Assembly: GCA_037576195.1 (NCBI GenBank)
Contig: CM075102.1
Span: forward strand, 27,772,745 to 27,836,744
Reading direction: 5' to 3'
Source of the DNA: Phytoseiulus persimilis
Taxonomy: Eukaryota; Arthropoda; Arachnida; Mesostigmata; Phytoseiidae
DNA length: 64,000 bases
The notes below the pieces were generated by a model that ran no database searches, was not told the origin of the DNA, and was given only the letters and a program-made list of their open reading frames with translations. Made by a program: the position numbers and the translations under genes. Shown here one piece after another: positions 36,201-48,933 of the stretch (position 1 is the first letter of the stretch; each line of letters opens with the position of its first letter).

Positions 36201-37541
36201 ATGGATAAGTTCGAACGTATCCCCTTTCCAGAGGCGAGGACATTTTTGAAGAAATGTCGTGAAGAGAACGACCGACAATCCGCAAAGCTCGTGGAAATAT
36301 ATAGAGAGGTTCTGTGTGACTCGATGAAGTCCTTAGGCGATGAACGTGAGTTTGAGAGCCCCACATCATACTTCCCATTCGGCTCATCAGGGCTTCTCTG
36401 GCCATGTTCCAATACAGACCGATGATCGAAATTCACGTTCAATCCTCAGGGTGGGTCGTTTACGAGCAAGTTGCGCTTGCCTCTTTCGATACGAGAGATT
36501 GGGAGATTTCAAAGGTTTGTAACAAAGCAATGAATTTGACACTGTGAAGTTTGAAGGTGGGGTGTTGAGCCCCTCGCGCACCGAGTTGGGGAGCGGACTG
36601 ATTCAGGAGTGGAACTAAGAGTATAATTCTCTCCAGCAATGTATTCAGCAGCTCAGTCATCAATACCCAGGCAGCCATCGAGTGAGGAAGTTGAAAGCAA
36701 TGCAGCTTGAAGCATTGGGTGCTTACGGAGACGCAGAGAAAATCTACGATGCCTTACTGGGCGAAGATGAGGCTAATTCGTCGATCCATAAACGGAAGAT
36801 TGCCATACTCAAGGCGCAGGATCTTATTCCAGAGGCGATTGAGAAACTCTGTGAATACTTGAAAAAGTAAGTTGCGAGGCTCGACTGGTCCGATTAAACC
36901 GAGGAGCGTCGAATGGGTTGCTCCGCTTGAATCAGTGACTGTGAGTGGAATCTTAGAAGTTCCTTCTCATCAAGATTTCAGAGCGATCAGGAAGCCTGGC
37001 TGGAGCTAAGTAATCTTTACATCGAAGAGAACGACTTCCAAAAAGCAGCATTCTGCATGGAGGAGCTATTATTGACCTCCCCGCATAATCACCTATACCA
37101 TCAGCGATACGCAGAACTTCAGTTTCTTATCGGAACCGTTGACAGCATAGAGCTGGCCCGAGCCTACTTCGCACAAGCATTGAAATTCAATCCTCAGAAC
37201 AAAGAAGCATTATTTGGTTTCTGCAGTGCGGCTCAGCGGCTTGCGTCCTCGACCAAACTCTCATCTCAGAAGAAGAAAGATAATCAAAGATACCTGTCTT
37301 GGGCTATAGATCAAATTAAAACTCTCTACCAGGTCAGTGTTATACTGAAGTTTTATAGCTGAAGTACGCTCGAGCCCAGCAAGTCCAATGAGTGATGAGA
37401 CAATTTTTGTAATTCCAGGAAGAAATCGGCGCTCTCGAAGGGAAAGAAGTTGATGTTGAGGATCTCATGGCGAAGCTTAGCATAAAGACGACGTCAGATG
37501 ACGCCACAGAGCCCAACCAGAAAGAGAAGAAGGCCCTCTGA
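36201..37541 (+). CDS. EMC2: ER membrane protein complex subunit 2 (TPR protein)
   Basis: Five exons: 36201-36345, 36450-36514, 36637-36866, 36975-37332 and 37419-37541, giving 306 residues (human 297). EMC2 is the cytosolic tetratricopeptide scaffold of the EMC insertase for tail-anchored and multipass proteins. Clear matches include CREENDRQSAKLVE near the start, HQYPGSHRVRKLKAMQLEA, KRKIAILKAQ, DQEAWLELSNLYIEENDF, AAFCMEELLLTSPHNHLY and YFAQALKFNPQNKEALFG. The exon 3/4 junction uses the acceptor ending at 36974, since the AG at 36980 would break the frame. The last exon is a short acidic/Lys tail. Convergent with TONSL, whose stop lies 230 bp beyond. Confidence 0.95.
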
Positions 37542-37770
37542 ATTTATTTGGTGTTGTCTTAGACTCGTCTGTGCAGTTTCAATGTATAACTGAGATGCTG
37601 TGAATTCCATCTTCTATTATAAGACCCTATACACTCAATGAAATTTCGGGAAAAAAACGCTGAACTTCATTCGAATTGGTTTTAATTCTGCAAGTCGGTA
37701 TGGCCCCCAGAATTATGTCCAAACTCAGACAGAAGGCGCTCAGAACCCTATCCTGATTGGCTGTCTTCAC

Positions 37771-40700
37771 TCACGTGTGAACAACGTCGTCGATAACGAC
37801 TCGCCTCAAAGCTGTTTCCAGAGTTTCCCGTAGCTCGCAAGGAAGCGATGGACACCGTTCCATGTGCAATTGCATGGACTTGTTCAATTCCAATGGCGTC
37901 TCCGAGCTATTCACGAAAACACACTTCTTCATCACCCAACCATTGAGTTTGAGCGTTTTCAGATATTTACAACGTTCGAGGATACTTGTCAGAAATTCCG
38001 CGGTGACCTCATCACGGATGCAGTCACTGAGGTCCACCTCTTTCAAATCCGCGTTGTTGAACAACTCTCTCAGCGTCCTGATCCCACTCTCTCCGAGTGG
38101 GTTGCATGAAATATCTAGTTTCGAGATCTGACTAGGAGCTACGATATCCCTGATCACAGACGCATCGATCAAGGCGCACGATGAGACCCTCAAAGACTTC
38201 AGTGACTTCAGACGCGGTACGAAGCTACGCAGAAAATTCATGAAGAAACTGTCCGCCGGATTGAAACTCAGATCGAGCTCTTCCAAATCGAGACTCATGA
38301 ATTTCGCGAACAGATCCAGAAACTGCTTCCCCTTGAGTCCACAACCGGTTAAGGACGCAAACTTGAGGTTTCTCAATCGTGAGAAAGCCTCCGACAGCTG
38401 CTGGGGCGCGTTCGCATCCAAATGTACGAAGTCAAGCTTCAGTGTGTGAAGATGCACCTCATGTTTCAGAACCACGAAGAGCTCCTGCGGAACCTTCATG
38501 TGGTCGAGCTCTAGCTTACCGAACGCGCTTGCGAGTTGACACCGGTGTAGGAGTTTTTTCGACAAAGCCTTGCCTGTCAACTTGGTTTTCATTCTCTCCT
38601 CGAGGGCGGGAACGCTCCATGAAACAACAACTCCTTTCAGAACCGGAATGCCTTGAACGCAAACGATCGGATCCGAGGAACAGAGAAGAGCGCCGTCTTC
38701 CAGAGCAATATTTACCACGGGACGAGTGCCCTCGATGGCTTGATACCGATCTGCGGCTTGCTGCTCAAGGTAGCCTACGGTCAGGTTAGCGTAATCTCTG
38801 GGCAACGGAATCGAGAGCAGTCTATCCTCAACCCTGACTCTGACCAGATATACGGAAGCCATACCGAAGCTCGAAACGCTCGAAGACGAAGATTTCTCTG
38901 ATATGCTAGAATTCACAGTCTCGCGTTCCACAGCGTTGGCTTTTTTGTCCTTCAGCGTCGTATCCAAAATATCGACTTCGATAACCGTCTCGTCACGACT
39001 ACGGGTCTTCGTCGGCGTGCTGCACATCAGTGTTCTCTCGAAAGCGTCCTGAATCGTGTCATTTGCATCATTGGAATCGTCGCTCATATTCCGAATAGCT
39101 GAGAGTATGCTGGGTTGCCTTTTGCGTTTCGGTGACGGCGTGCGATACCGATGGGTCGAAACTTTTGTCGCGGACTGTCGATCGGAACTCTCTTCGCGAC
39201 TCCGTTTGCTCCGTATAACTACGGAATCTAGGTTCTTTTGTTTCTTCTTCCTTCTGCTATTTCTGATAAGTACATCCTCTTCGATAACGACGGCTTCGCC
39301 TGTTGCAGCGCGTTTGTCACTGTTGTTGACAGTCAGAAATGGCGATGGTGTTGATATATGCTGGAATCGATTCTTCACCATGGTCTTCAAGTGGCGGACT
39401 TCGGCATCGGCGGCCTCGAGCCTCTCTCGGACAGCTGCAAGGAGAGGCAGAAATGAGTTTCAGGTCGGGCCTGGTCGGAGGACAAACGAGGGGTCAATAC
39501 TCACATAGGTACAGCTCATCCTGGGTTTCTGACACCTCCAACAAGTCGAATGCTGTCTGTCCCCGTATTGTGAGGGCCTTGGCGTTGGCCCGATGGTCTA
39601 ACAAATAGGAGACGATGAGGTAGTGACCGTCGGCTGATGCCGAGTGTAGAGGAGTTATCCTGTGCAAAGGTTCCATTTGAATGCCCTCTGACAGAGTCGG
39701 GCCCGAGCTCAGAATACGACTTCGAATTTCTTATGCCGATTGTCCTGAGGAGCGACATCATTCATAGACACTGATTGTTACACACCTATGAGAGAAGTCT
39801 TTGCTCTCTTTGTTGACAACTGCGCCAGCTTCCACGAGAAGTTTGACTATCTCGAAGTATCCATGGTTTGCGGCATCGTGCAGGCAGGAGAAACCGCCAT
39901 TATCAACAGAGTTGACATCGAAACCTGGAATACGTATCATACACTGACTCCGACGTCACCAAGCATCAAATCGATGAGCTGAATAGCTCGTTGGGCTAGA
40001 GGAAAGGACAAGCGGACGTTGTGAAGTGATCGTTGCGAACAGCCCCATCGAGACATTTGATCACGGATGCGAACCAGGAGTACGAACAGACCTTGATTTA
40101 TGAGTTTCTGTACGACAGCAGCATTGCCTTTGATGCACTCCTGTTGCAGCAAGGTCTCACCGCGCTCGTTCTTCTTCTCCGAAATTCGCCGAGACCCAGT
40201 GCGGGCTTTGGGAGCACGCTCCTCCACATCAGACCCGATTTCGATGGAAAGATCTGACAAATCGAACGAACTCTCGTCGTTCGACTCCTCGGCCGCTGAG
40301 GATTCCGAAGACGGTGCCTCGTCTAACTGCGTTTCGAGATTCACCAAACAAGGCGCATCGGTGAGTTCTGGAATTTTCAAGAGCAAACAGGCGAATCGAT
40401 GAGGCTCTGCTCAACCTCGTCGCTGGCGATCCGGTATGAGAATCACGGGAGCACTCTGTTCCGATATCCTTGGGCCTCGATCATACCCGTGTCCGATGCG
40501 ATCTGTTTCAATGTTTCCAGGACGTTTCTCTTGACAAACCGCTTCGAGCAACGTTCCGCACATTCCGACGCCTTCCGCGATGCTTGCACGATTTTCTCGG
40601 TCTGTGAGGTTTTCCGGAAGCAGTTGATCAGCGACAAATACAGACTGCAAAGCTCCTCAAATTCGTCGTCTTGTCGGTAGTGGAGCTCTTTGAGATACCA

Positions 40701-42456
40701 TTCCTCTGCTCTGTCAAACTCGCCGAGATCGCTGTACGTTTCCGCGATGGATCCGCAAACTGCGGCGTACCTGAGAAACATGTCGAGCGAAACGTAAGGT
40801 CGAGCAAGCCACACGTTTCATCGACATCGGGTATATCTACATTGATCTCAATTCCCAAACAGAACAGTACCGTTTGCACTTATTGGCGAAAGGCGCCTCT
40901 ATCCTTCGATAGTATTGTATAGCAGCCTTGAGAAAGCCGAATTTCGCTAGGGTGTCCCCTATTTTTTCGTTGAGTTCGTTCCTATCAGCTTGTCCAACCT
41001 CCAGCAGACTATTCCACTTCTCGAGACGAACGGCTCCTTTCAGATTGCTGATCAAACTGGAAAGTTTCACACGAATGTTGGATCGCCTCCGATAGCTGCT
41101 CCGCAGTCGATGGATTTCATCATGCTGACGGAGATGATTGACTGTCGGAGATACTGACCAGAGTTTCTTCACTTCGTCCAGGGATTTCGCGTACACTCTG
41201 GCGTGGTTTAGTGCTTTCCTTCCCTCCCTCCATTGGCCTCCTGAGAGTTTGCCTAAGCCGAGGAGCATGTAGGACTCAGCTCTTCGCGAAGAGCTCTTCG
41301 TCTGTCGTGCTATGCTCAGAGCTTTCTGAGCTGCGTCGACAGCATCGGGAGACCTCTCCATTTTCGAGTTGATTTCCGAAAGTTCGCACAGCGTATTATA
41401 CATATCCCCCGTGGAGTCCTTTTCGAGTTTAGTGCCGACAACCTGCGGAGCGTTTGAATAGGTTTTAGAGGATTCTCGGCCTCGGGAGCTCTAGAAAACG
41501 GGGTTCGTCGCATTCGATTGTAATTCACCTGCTTCAAGGTGTAAACTGCTCGTTCGAGGTGTTTGAGGACTTCGGTTTTCGGGGTTTTCGTGTTCCTCTG
41601 AGCAGCTAGAGCCAAGTTGTACAAGAGACGACCACGCATGAGACGAGCCTCCTCTACACCAAGCTGTTTCTCCTTTTCGAACTTCATAGCCAACAGGAGG
41701 GCTGAGTTGTAGAATTGTGTCGCTTTCTCCAGCGCACCTGAACATAGCCACGGAAGACCGATTATGAACTCATGAAGCCTGATTGGTCGGATTGGAGGTA
41801 TGACAGCGTAATGAACGAAGGAGAGGAGAGCATAGATGCTTCCGTGAAGCTTCGATTGAGTCGTAACTCCTGTTGGAACGCGAGAGTGAACGAAAGGACC
41901 GGGGGCCCTCTGGGTGGAGATTCTCACCTGGTGTTCCATCTATGTCGAATTTGGCCACATATACACTCCCGAGCGTGGTGAAAGCTCTTTGCTTTTCCAG
42001 CTCGCTTTCGTTTTGACACAGCTTGAGATACAGCTTCACATGTCGCAAGGCCAGGTCTGGGTCTCTCAACTCCAGATAGGCTTCACCGATAAACCTTAGG
42101 GGAAGGCATCGATTTTGAGGACAAATCGAGATTAAGGAACGAGAAAAAACTACGGAGAGAGACTATTTCGCACCGACCGAGGCTGCTCAATCACTCAAAG
42201 CGAAATTCTGAACGCCAAGTGGGACCAAATATGATTCTGGAACGACTCACCGATGGCATCGAGCTAGCTCGAGATTATCCTGTATCTTCTCAAGAACTCC
42301 GAGTAACTCCGTGCGAACTTGCACCAAATAGTCCCAATCTCTCTGATCCGCGAGGTAGCACGCGAGCTCTTCCAAAGCCTGGGCCAGCTCTCGATGGTTT
42401 CCCCGCTCCCTTGCATTCTGGCAAGTTTTCTCTAGCTTTCGACCAACGTTCGACAT
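37771..42456 (-). CDS. TONSL: Tonsoku-like protein (TONSL), replication-fork repair scaffold
   Basis: Nine exons: 42456-42251, 42094-41928, 41737-41529, 41442-40871, 40770-40487, 40406-40092, 39924-39786, 39707-39505 and 39434-37771, all in phase, 1252 residues (human 1378). TONSL with MMS22L reads histone H4 unmethylated at K20 on new chromatin and loads RAD51. N-terminal TPR repeats run to about residue 500 (IGEAYLELRDPDLALRH, YSDLGEFDRAEEWYLKEL). An acidic stretch (EESNDESSFDLSDL) is followed by ankyrin repeats (RGETLLQQECIKGN, GFSCLHDAANHGYFEIVKLL, TPLHSASADGHYLIVSYLLDH). Next come a basic nuclear-type region, a ubiquitin-like segment (VRVRVEDRLLSIPLPRDY) and C-terminal leucine-rich repeats (LEELDLSFNP, ISKLDISCNPLG). 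Divergent from IDH3A. Confidence 0.94.
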
Positions 42457-43006
42457 ACGGCCACCTATATCTCGGGCTGCTGGTGCTTGTCCAAACTACC
42501 TGAGCCCCTCCGTCCTTTGTGAGGGCAGTGGACGGCACGGGCTGCTATCAGACCTTCTAGAATTGCAATAGAATTGCACAATCGCACGGCTCACAGGGTC
42601 ATGATGAGACTGGTCTTATAGTTTAACGAAGTTCTATGATTCGTGAGAGGAGCTTATCGCTGCATAATAACAACATCGAGGTACATTCGCGCCTCCAGCT
42701 CAGGCTACTAGAAGATGCATCCAGAGATCGGCTCTTGAACTGCGTCCAGCACGCACGGGTCCCGGAACTGTTTCATGCCAGACAGAGTGTGCCGGTTGAT
42801 CTTTCGAGAGGAAAGTGACCTTCCATCTGGTTGTAGATGAATTTACGGCTGCTTCTCCACTGTGTGTGGGAGTTCGGCGCGTTACGGAGCACTGCTCTGT
42901 GGCTGTCGGCTACTCACGGCGCAGAGTGAAGGTCGATCAGTTCACCCAGAGGAGGTTTTTGGGGTCTCTCGTGTTTACCTCTAGCCTAGTCTCGGAATTA
43001 ACCAAA
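42457..43006. promoter_or_regulatory. Shared bidirectional promoter interval, TONSL / IDH3A
   Basis: 550 bp between the start codons of two divergent genes. It must contain both 5' UTRs and promoters. No TATA box stands out, as expected for housekeeping genes. Inferred from layout only. Confidence 0.5.
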
Positions 43007-44319
43007 ATGAACAAGTTCCAAAGAATCTCGGCGCCCATTTCCAGGGCTCTGAGCCGTCACATGTCCCAAATGCGAACTGTGACCCTCATTCCCGGTGACG
43101 GCATCGGCCCCGAAATTTCGGCTTCGGTTCAGAAAATTTTCGAGGTGGCTGGAGTCCCCATCCAGTGGGAAGTGGAAGACGTGACTCCGGTAAGTTCTCT
43201 CCGATCATCAAGCTCTATAATTCTAGTTCCTCCTTATTCTACGCTTGAGCAGCAACTGCATTCGGCGTTCCATTGCCCAAGGAACGCGTGCTTTGTGGAA
43301 AGGGATTCGCCGCAATTCTTTGGCAAGGGAAACTCCGAGACATTCCTCGATCTCCCTTAGAAAAAATTCAGATTCTTGGCAGAGACCTGAGCGAAATTCA
43401 GATTCGTCTAAAATGGTGACCGGCTCTCGCTTCGCAGGTTCGTGGTCCCGATGGTCGCTTCGGGATCCCTCAGCGTGCGATCGACTCTGTGAACAAGAAC
43501 AAAATCGGACTCAAGGGTCCGTTAGCCACTCCGATCGGGAAGGGACATCGCTCCCTCAATCTGGCTCTCCGACAAGAGTTCAATCTTTACGCCAATGTGA
43601 GGCCGTGCCGCTCCATCGAAGGTTACGAAACTCCATACAAGGACGTCGATGTGGTCACTATTCGTGAGAACACAGAGGGTGAATACTCCGGAATCGAGCA
43701 CGAAATCGTTCCCGGCGTCGTGCAGTCGATCAAGCTGATCACTGAGCCTGCATCAAACAACATCGCCCGCTATGCGTTCGAATACGCGAAAGCCAACGGT
43801 CGCTCACAGGTGACAGCCGTGCACAAAGCCAACATCATGAGAATGTCGGACGGTCTCTTCCTCCAGTGCTGCCGAGATGCTGCTGAACATAACCCCGATA
43901 TAAAGTACAACGAGATGTACCTTGACACTCTCTGCCTCAACATGGTGCAAGATCCGGCCAAATTCGACGTCCTCGTCATGCCTAATCTTTACGGAGACAT
44001 TCTCTCAGATTTGTGCGCCGGACTCATCGGGGGCCTCGGTGTTACCCCCTCCGGAAACATTGGAACTGACGGCGCTATTTTCGAGTCCGTCCACGGAACC
44101 GCTCCCGATATCGCGGGACAAAACAAAGCCAACCCTACTGCACTTCTACTGTCTGCCATCATGATGTTGCGATACATGAATCTCAACGAATTCGCTGACA
44201 GAATCGAGAAAGCCACGTTCGACACAATCAAGGAAGGCAGACACCTGACGGCCGATTTGGGGGGCAAGGGTACTTGCTCCGATTACACCAACGAGATCTG
44301 TAGCAAAGTTTCACAATGA
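43007..44319 (+). CDS. IDH3A: Mitochondrial NAD-dependent isocitrate dehydrogenase, alpha subunit
   Basis: Two exons, 43007-43189 and 43438-44319, give 354 residues (human 366). The enzyme oxidatively decarboxylates isocitrate to 2-oxoglutarate in the TCA cycle; the alpha subunit is catalytic. An Arg/Ser-rich, acid-free leader of about 25 residues fits a transit peptide. Visible motifs: [15 protein letters not shown]-like [20 protein letters not shown], the substrate loop [32 protein letters not shown], the metal-binding [17 protein letters not shown] and the nucleotide loop [12 protein letters not shown]. Exon 1 ends right after VTP with a GTAAGTT donor. All catalytic residues I can place are intact. 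Very high conservation makes this a secure anchor. Confidence 0.98.
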
Positions 44320-44412
44320 GCCACGGTGTTCCAAAGTTCCGCGTAAGTCTCTAGATCCGAAGACTCAAACACGGCTCCAGTCTTCAGGCCCGGAAACGAC
44401 TATCTTTCTTGG

Positions 44413-44961
44413 TCAGCGGATGTTATTAGTTTTTAACTTAATATAAATCATCAGTGAAGTATGCCTTGAAGTCACCGAGTGCTGAATGGGTGTGAAGTCT
44501 TTATTTATGAGCGCGATTCTTCTGGAGAAAGACGTAGGATGTAAAATAAACTTGGTCGATGAGTCAGAGTTATCTTGTTCCTTCATCGGAGAAACGGAGA
44601 CGAGAACCCCGTCCATAGAAGGAACGATGACCGCGTTCAATCGGAGAGGTCTCCTTTCGACCAACTCGGCCAGCTCGGGGCAGAAAATTAACATAAGTTT
44701 GAACCCCGAGTTCGAGCCTCTCTCTCCTCTCGCTCTGCGGGAACATTTCCCTTCCATTGCTTGCATTTCCCGCTTGTCTCGATTCGAGACGAACGGTGGA
44801 GATTCACTGTTTATAGAGTTCGGAACTTCGGGTGTCACCGAGTGCACGTCGTAGCGTTCCAACGAGGGATAGAGAAGAAACGCTTTCATATCAATTGAAA
44901 CTAGTGCATTTATTGTTTGGCTGGATATGTCCGAGGTCAGATCTTTATTTACAAAAGTCAT
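44413..44961. other. Overlapping unrecognised frames between convergent IDH3A and P4HA
   Basis: A minus-strand frame of 182 codons (44961-44413) and a plus-strand frame of 122 codons (44486-44854) overlap almost completely. Neither shows a known domain. AATAAA signals for IDH3A (44545-44550, plus) and P4HA (44944-44949, minus) fall here, so the simplest reading is overlapping 3' UTRs with chance open frames. A real small gene on one strand is not excluded. Confidence 0.35.
44944..44949 (-). terminator. Polyadenylation signal AATAAA, P4HA
   Basis: Minus-strand AATAAA about 105 nt past the P4HA stop codon. Confidence 0.6.
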
Positions 44962-45053
44962 TTACATTTGTATTCATCAAAAAGACAGACATAGTGCCAT
45001 TCCAGTGAGCACCAATTGAGAATCGAGTTTGAGGTAGCGCGAAGTTTATGGCC

Positions 45054-46904
45054 TCATTCGGTTGGCTTCAAGCCACACGGTCTCCGGAACTCCTGCCCCC
45101 TCTCGTGGAACCACTTGTTAGAGACCCATTTCGATCCTGCCAGGACCGGACAGGCCGCGTGTCGCGTGAGGAAATCTCCTTCGCCGTTTTTGTGCAGGTT
45201 CCACCAAAAAGCTGCGCTACCCTTCTCCGGCCAGAGAGTCAAGCCGAGACTCGGGAAAACGGTGGCTCCTCCTGCTTTGACGTCCGACATGTAGTTGATC
45301 CATGTCGCTATGCGGTTACCGGTCCCCAGTGTTTTGAAAGCTTCTTTCTCCTCCCTCCTTGCGAAATCGAAATGCGCCTCGTAATGACCGCCGATTCCGT
45401 AGTTCACAACTTGCAGCTCTTCAGCGGTTTGGTGAGTCAGTCCTGTGAGATACTCGAATCGAAGAGAAAGCCGATTCACAACTTCGTGGTCGTGATTTTT
45501 GAGCCAGGCACTTTTGCTGATGCGATAGTGAGCGATTTCCAGCGCACCTGAAAAATGAAAGACACAAGCGCATGATTTCCCCGCAAAATGGGCGGGTCAG
45601 AGTCAGTTTCTGTTCCAGAGCGTTCAGCTCGAAAACCTCGTTCGAAAACCTCAGCTCACCTGATTGGGCGTTCTGAACTGTGGCCCGTTTCAGTCTGGGC
45701 GCGCTGAGCTCGATGACAGTGCGGATCTCGTCATCGCTCATGATATCGTGGAATATAACCAGATAAGGTTTCTCATGAACGATTTCTAATTTACTGGGCT
45801 GCAATATCATGTACGGATGATTGTTGTGGAAGTATTTGCATCGCAACTGCTTCTTGAGAAACGGTTTTTCGACTGGTTCACCTCGGCAAAGGCGTTCGTA
45901 TGTGATTCGCTCGTCGGTGAGGAGATCTTGACGCTTGATTTTCGTTTCGACCGGAGCTTCCTTCGTATCGCCTCGACCTTCTCCGGACTGGTTCTTTGCG
46001 AGCTCGCTCAGGTAGTATCTGCAAGGAATGCAAATAGTCAGCACAAAAACGGTGGTGAAGCAGGATGCTGCGCGCAATAAGTCTTCGTTCCTTCCAAACT
46101 CAGAGGAACGCTATGCGGGAGAAAAATGTTGCTATCATCTGAAATTCTGACAGTTTTTCTCCGCGATATCGACTCTCACCGTTTGTTGCCGACAGCCCTC
46201 ACGTGGTCCGGCCGTTTCGCTAAGAGATCGTCAGTTAGCTTGAGAGCATGCCGTATGTTGCCGAGTCGAAAGGTCCCGAAAGCCAAATATTCCAGGATGT
46301 CGACTTCGACTTCGGCTGGGTTGTATTGAGTGGTGTGGAGTCTTTCCAGGGCTTCCTGCATCCAGAGGACAGTGTGATAGAAATCTTCTTTCACGTACGA
46401 TTGGCGGCCGAGCTCGAAACAGTCATCCGCGGTCAGCCGTGGTGATTCATTAGCGCCCGGTGCGATGATTCCGTTCGCCATCTGACTCGTTTCCAGTGCG
46501 TACACGTCCTGCAGTCTGAGAAGTGCCACGGCCGCACCATCGAGATCCTCATCGTCCGGGAACCGAACCTCGTCCGTAAGGTTCTTGATGACCTCAGGGG
46601 ACTTTGGGTGGAATATCATCGATTTGACCACGTTGAAATCAGCCGACAACTTCTTGACCAGAATGAAAGCGTTCACAGGGTTCAGGACGAACCCTGAGTC
46701 TCGCTCGGCCATTTTCCACAAGCCTTCCAGGTCATTTTTGAGGTGCTGGATTCTACTGAGTCTGGCGTGTTCTGCCTTAATGTACTGATCGAGAGCAGAC
46801 ACCGTTTCTCGCTCTGTAACGAGAAGCTTCTCCAGATTCACCGTTGCGGTGAAGAACTCCGCAGCGCACACCGAGCAAACGGTCGCAAGTATCAGCCACT
46901 TCAT
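45054..46904 (-). CDS. P4HA: Collagen prolyl 4-hydroxylase alpha subunit
   Basis: Three exons, 46904-46180, 46018-45660 and 45547-45054, give 525 residues, the normal family length. The enzyme hydroxylates prolines of procollagen in the ER lumen using Fe(II), 2-oxoglutarate and ascorbate, as a tetramer with protein disulfide isomerase. The start is the Met of a signal peptide (MKWLILATVCSVCAAEF); an in-frame Met further 5' (46997) would mask it. The N-terminal dimerisation coiled coil is followed by the peptide-substrate TPR domain (ADDCFELGRQSYVKEDFYHT). The catalytic dioxygenase shows the iron ligands HFD in YEAHFDFARR and His in TRHAACPVLAG, with the 2-oxoglutarate Lys in SKWVSNKWFHERGQEFRRPC. 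Nothing essential is missing. Convergent with IDH3A. Confidence 0.97.
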
Positions 46905-48851
46905 CTCCTGCAACAGAAGGAGTTCTCGTAGATTCTGAGCGCAGAAAAACTCCGCTCGAAACAGATATTCACGAACACGCGGAATGGAGAATGTCACTGT
47001 AGAAGGATTCGCTATCGCATGCCGGTGCCTCTAGGGAAGGGGGCGAAATAGAATCTCTTCCAGATGCTCAGCGAAAAAAGAGTGTGAGAGGCGATAACGC
47101 TAACGGTACCAGAAATGCGAATTCCGCGTGAAATGTGAATTACAGGAGCGTCGCTTGACGCACAGTGATCAATCGCTGTGGGCAGAGGCCCCTCCAACAT
47201 AGTTGTCCGGAAGAGGCATTGATTATACTTCATTGATTTAGATTCTCCACCAGTTCTGATCCTCCAACAGTTGCTGGTCTAAGCAAGGAGCCGAACGACA
47301 ACCAGGATCAGCGATAAAAGAAGAGTAGGAAGAAACTTACGGAGCGATATCAGGAGAACTGCTCTTTTCACAAAACGAGTGTCGGGGTGCAATCAACCAG
47401 ATTGAGGCATCCTCAGGTCGTCGTCCTCGGGAATCGCGGCTTCAGAGGGGAGGTGATCATTCCGGTTCTCCATTTCTCAAGTTTTGAGTTGCAGCTGCGA
47501 GAACGTATCCGATCTGTTAGGTGCCGCTTTCGGAGGCCCGATTCTCAGCCGTCACGCGCAGTGCCAGAAAGATTTACTCAATGGTATTGCGAATTGTCAC
47601 GGCTCTCACAACAATCCGAGAGCGGTGCTCTTCGCGATAGCTTCATAGAAACCCACGATTGCCTTCTCTCTCTTCCTCCCGACCGCGCATCGTAGAGCTA
47701 GTCGCATCGTTCAGCTGGGCTCTCCACTCCATCACGTATACCCGAAACACCATCAAGCACCATCAACTGTGAACAGTGAGAAAAGAAGGTCGTCTTGGAA
47801 TTTCTCCGTGTAGCTGAGGTTGTTCGATAACCTCAGTATGGGGAATGCTCAGTTCGGGAACCTGATGACCCAAGGCTCCTGGTGGGGTATGCAGCGGGTC
47901 GATGCAGCGGAAGAATATCCGAAGCGTAACCCAAAACCCCTGGAGGTAACCCACGACCCCATGGAAGGGTTTCCTAATGGACGTAAAGCCAGAGGTGAGC
48001 AGGGTTCCAGGTTGATGGATTTAACTTCACCGGCGCCAAACTTCCGAACGAAAATTACTAAGAAATACCTCTCCGCTCACAGTTATGCATGCCACACACG
48101 AGGAAATGGTGAGCGCCAAAATTGGAATGTCCCAACGCGATTATTGCGCTCATAAGCTGATAGACTTCAAAACCTGTCGGTATTTGAACTACCCATTGAT
48201 CTATCGATGTGCTCATGAGAGACACGAGTGGGAGGGTTGCCAATATGAGGAGTAAGTATTCCACGGTTTCCGAATACGTGAAGTCTCCGCGCATATCCGG
48301 TTGTCAGGCTGCACCGAATCGAGTCGAATCTTTCTTGCTTCCAAATCAGGAGGAACCGATTCACCCAATACCCTGCCTTCATTTCCAGTTATCTCATCAG
48401 GCTGAAAGAGGCTGAGCGCGAAAGGAGGCTACGTGAGAGAGATGCAGCGAGAGCCAGTGCCGAAGCTGCCTAGCTAACAGTCGAGCTCTAGAACGGTACA
48501 GAATCTGCGACGAATAAAAGTTAATGTCGAGATGGTTATACTTGGCTGACGTGTCACTCTGGAACTTTTGCGGAGTCGTCGTTGATTCCTGAGCTTGAGG
48601 AGAGTATACTGGAAAATTGGTTCCCTTTTAAAACGGGCTTCTCCTCGACACGCAACTTGTTCTCGATGGGACTTTTGGCACTCAAGCTTGAGTGGGTGCC
48701 CATGCAAGGCATAGCTTTATCATGGCGGGCGCGGATCAGTAGGACACAAGTGAGAGGAAGGTTCCCGCAACGAGTGGTCTTCGACGCAGTCGATTCCACG
48801 GAGAACAGAAATATTATGACAGATATAATGAGACTCTCAAAACATAACAAC
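46905..48851. other. Intergenic interval between P4HA and PIKfyve
   Basis: About 1.9 kb between the start of P4HA and the 3' end of PIKfyve, both minus strand. No gene recognised; short frames only. Confidence 0.5.
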
Positions 48852-48857
48852 TTTATT
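48852..48857 (-). terminator. Polyadenylation signal AATAAA, PIKfyve
   Basis: Minus-strand AATAAA 77 nt beyond the PIKfyve stop codon. Confidence 0.65.
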
Positions 48858-48933
48858 GCTCATATGTTCGGAACGATGTCGGTTCCGGTGATGAACGCAC
48901 ATGTGTATCTACAATGAGGCATGTATTGCACTT

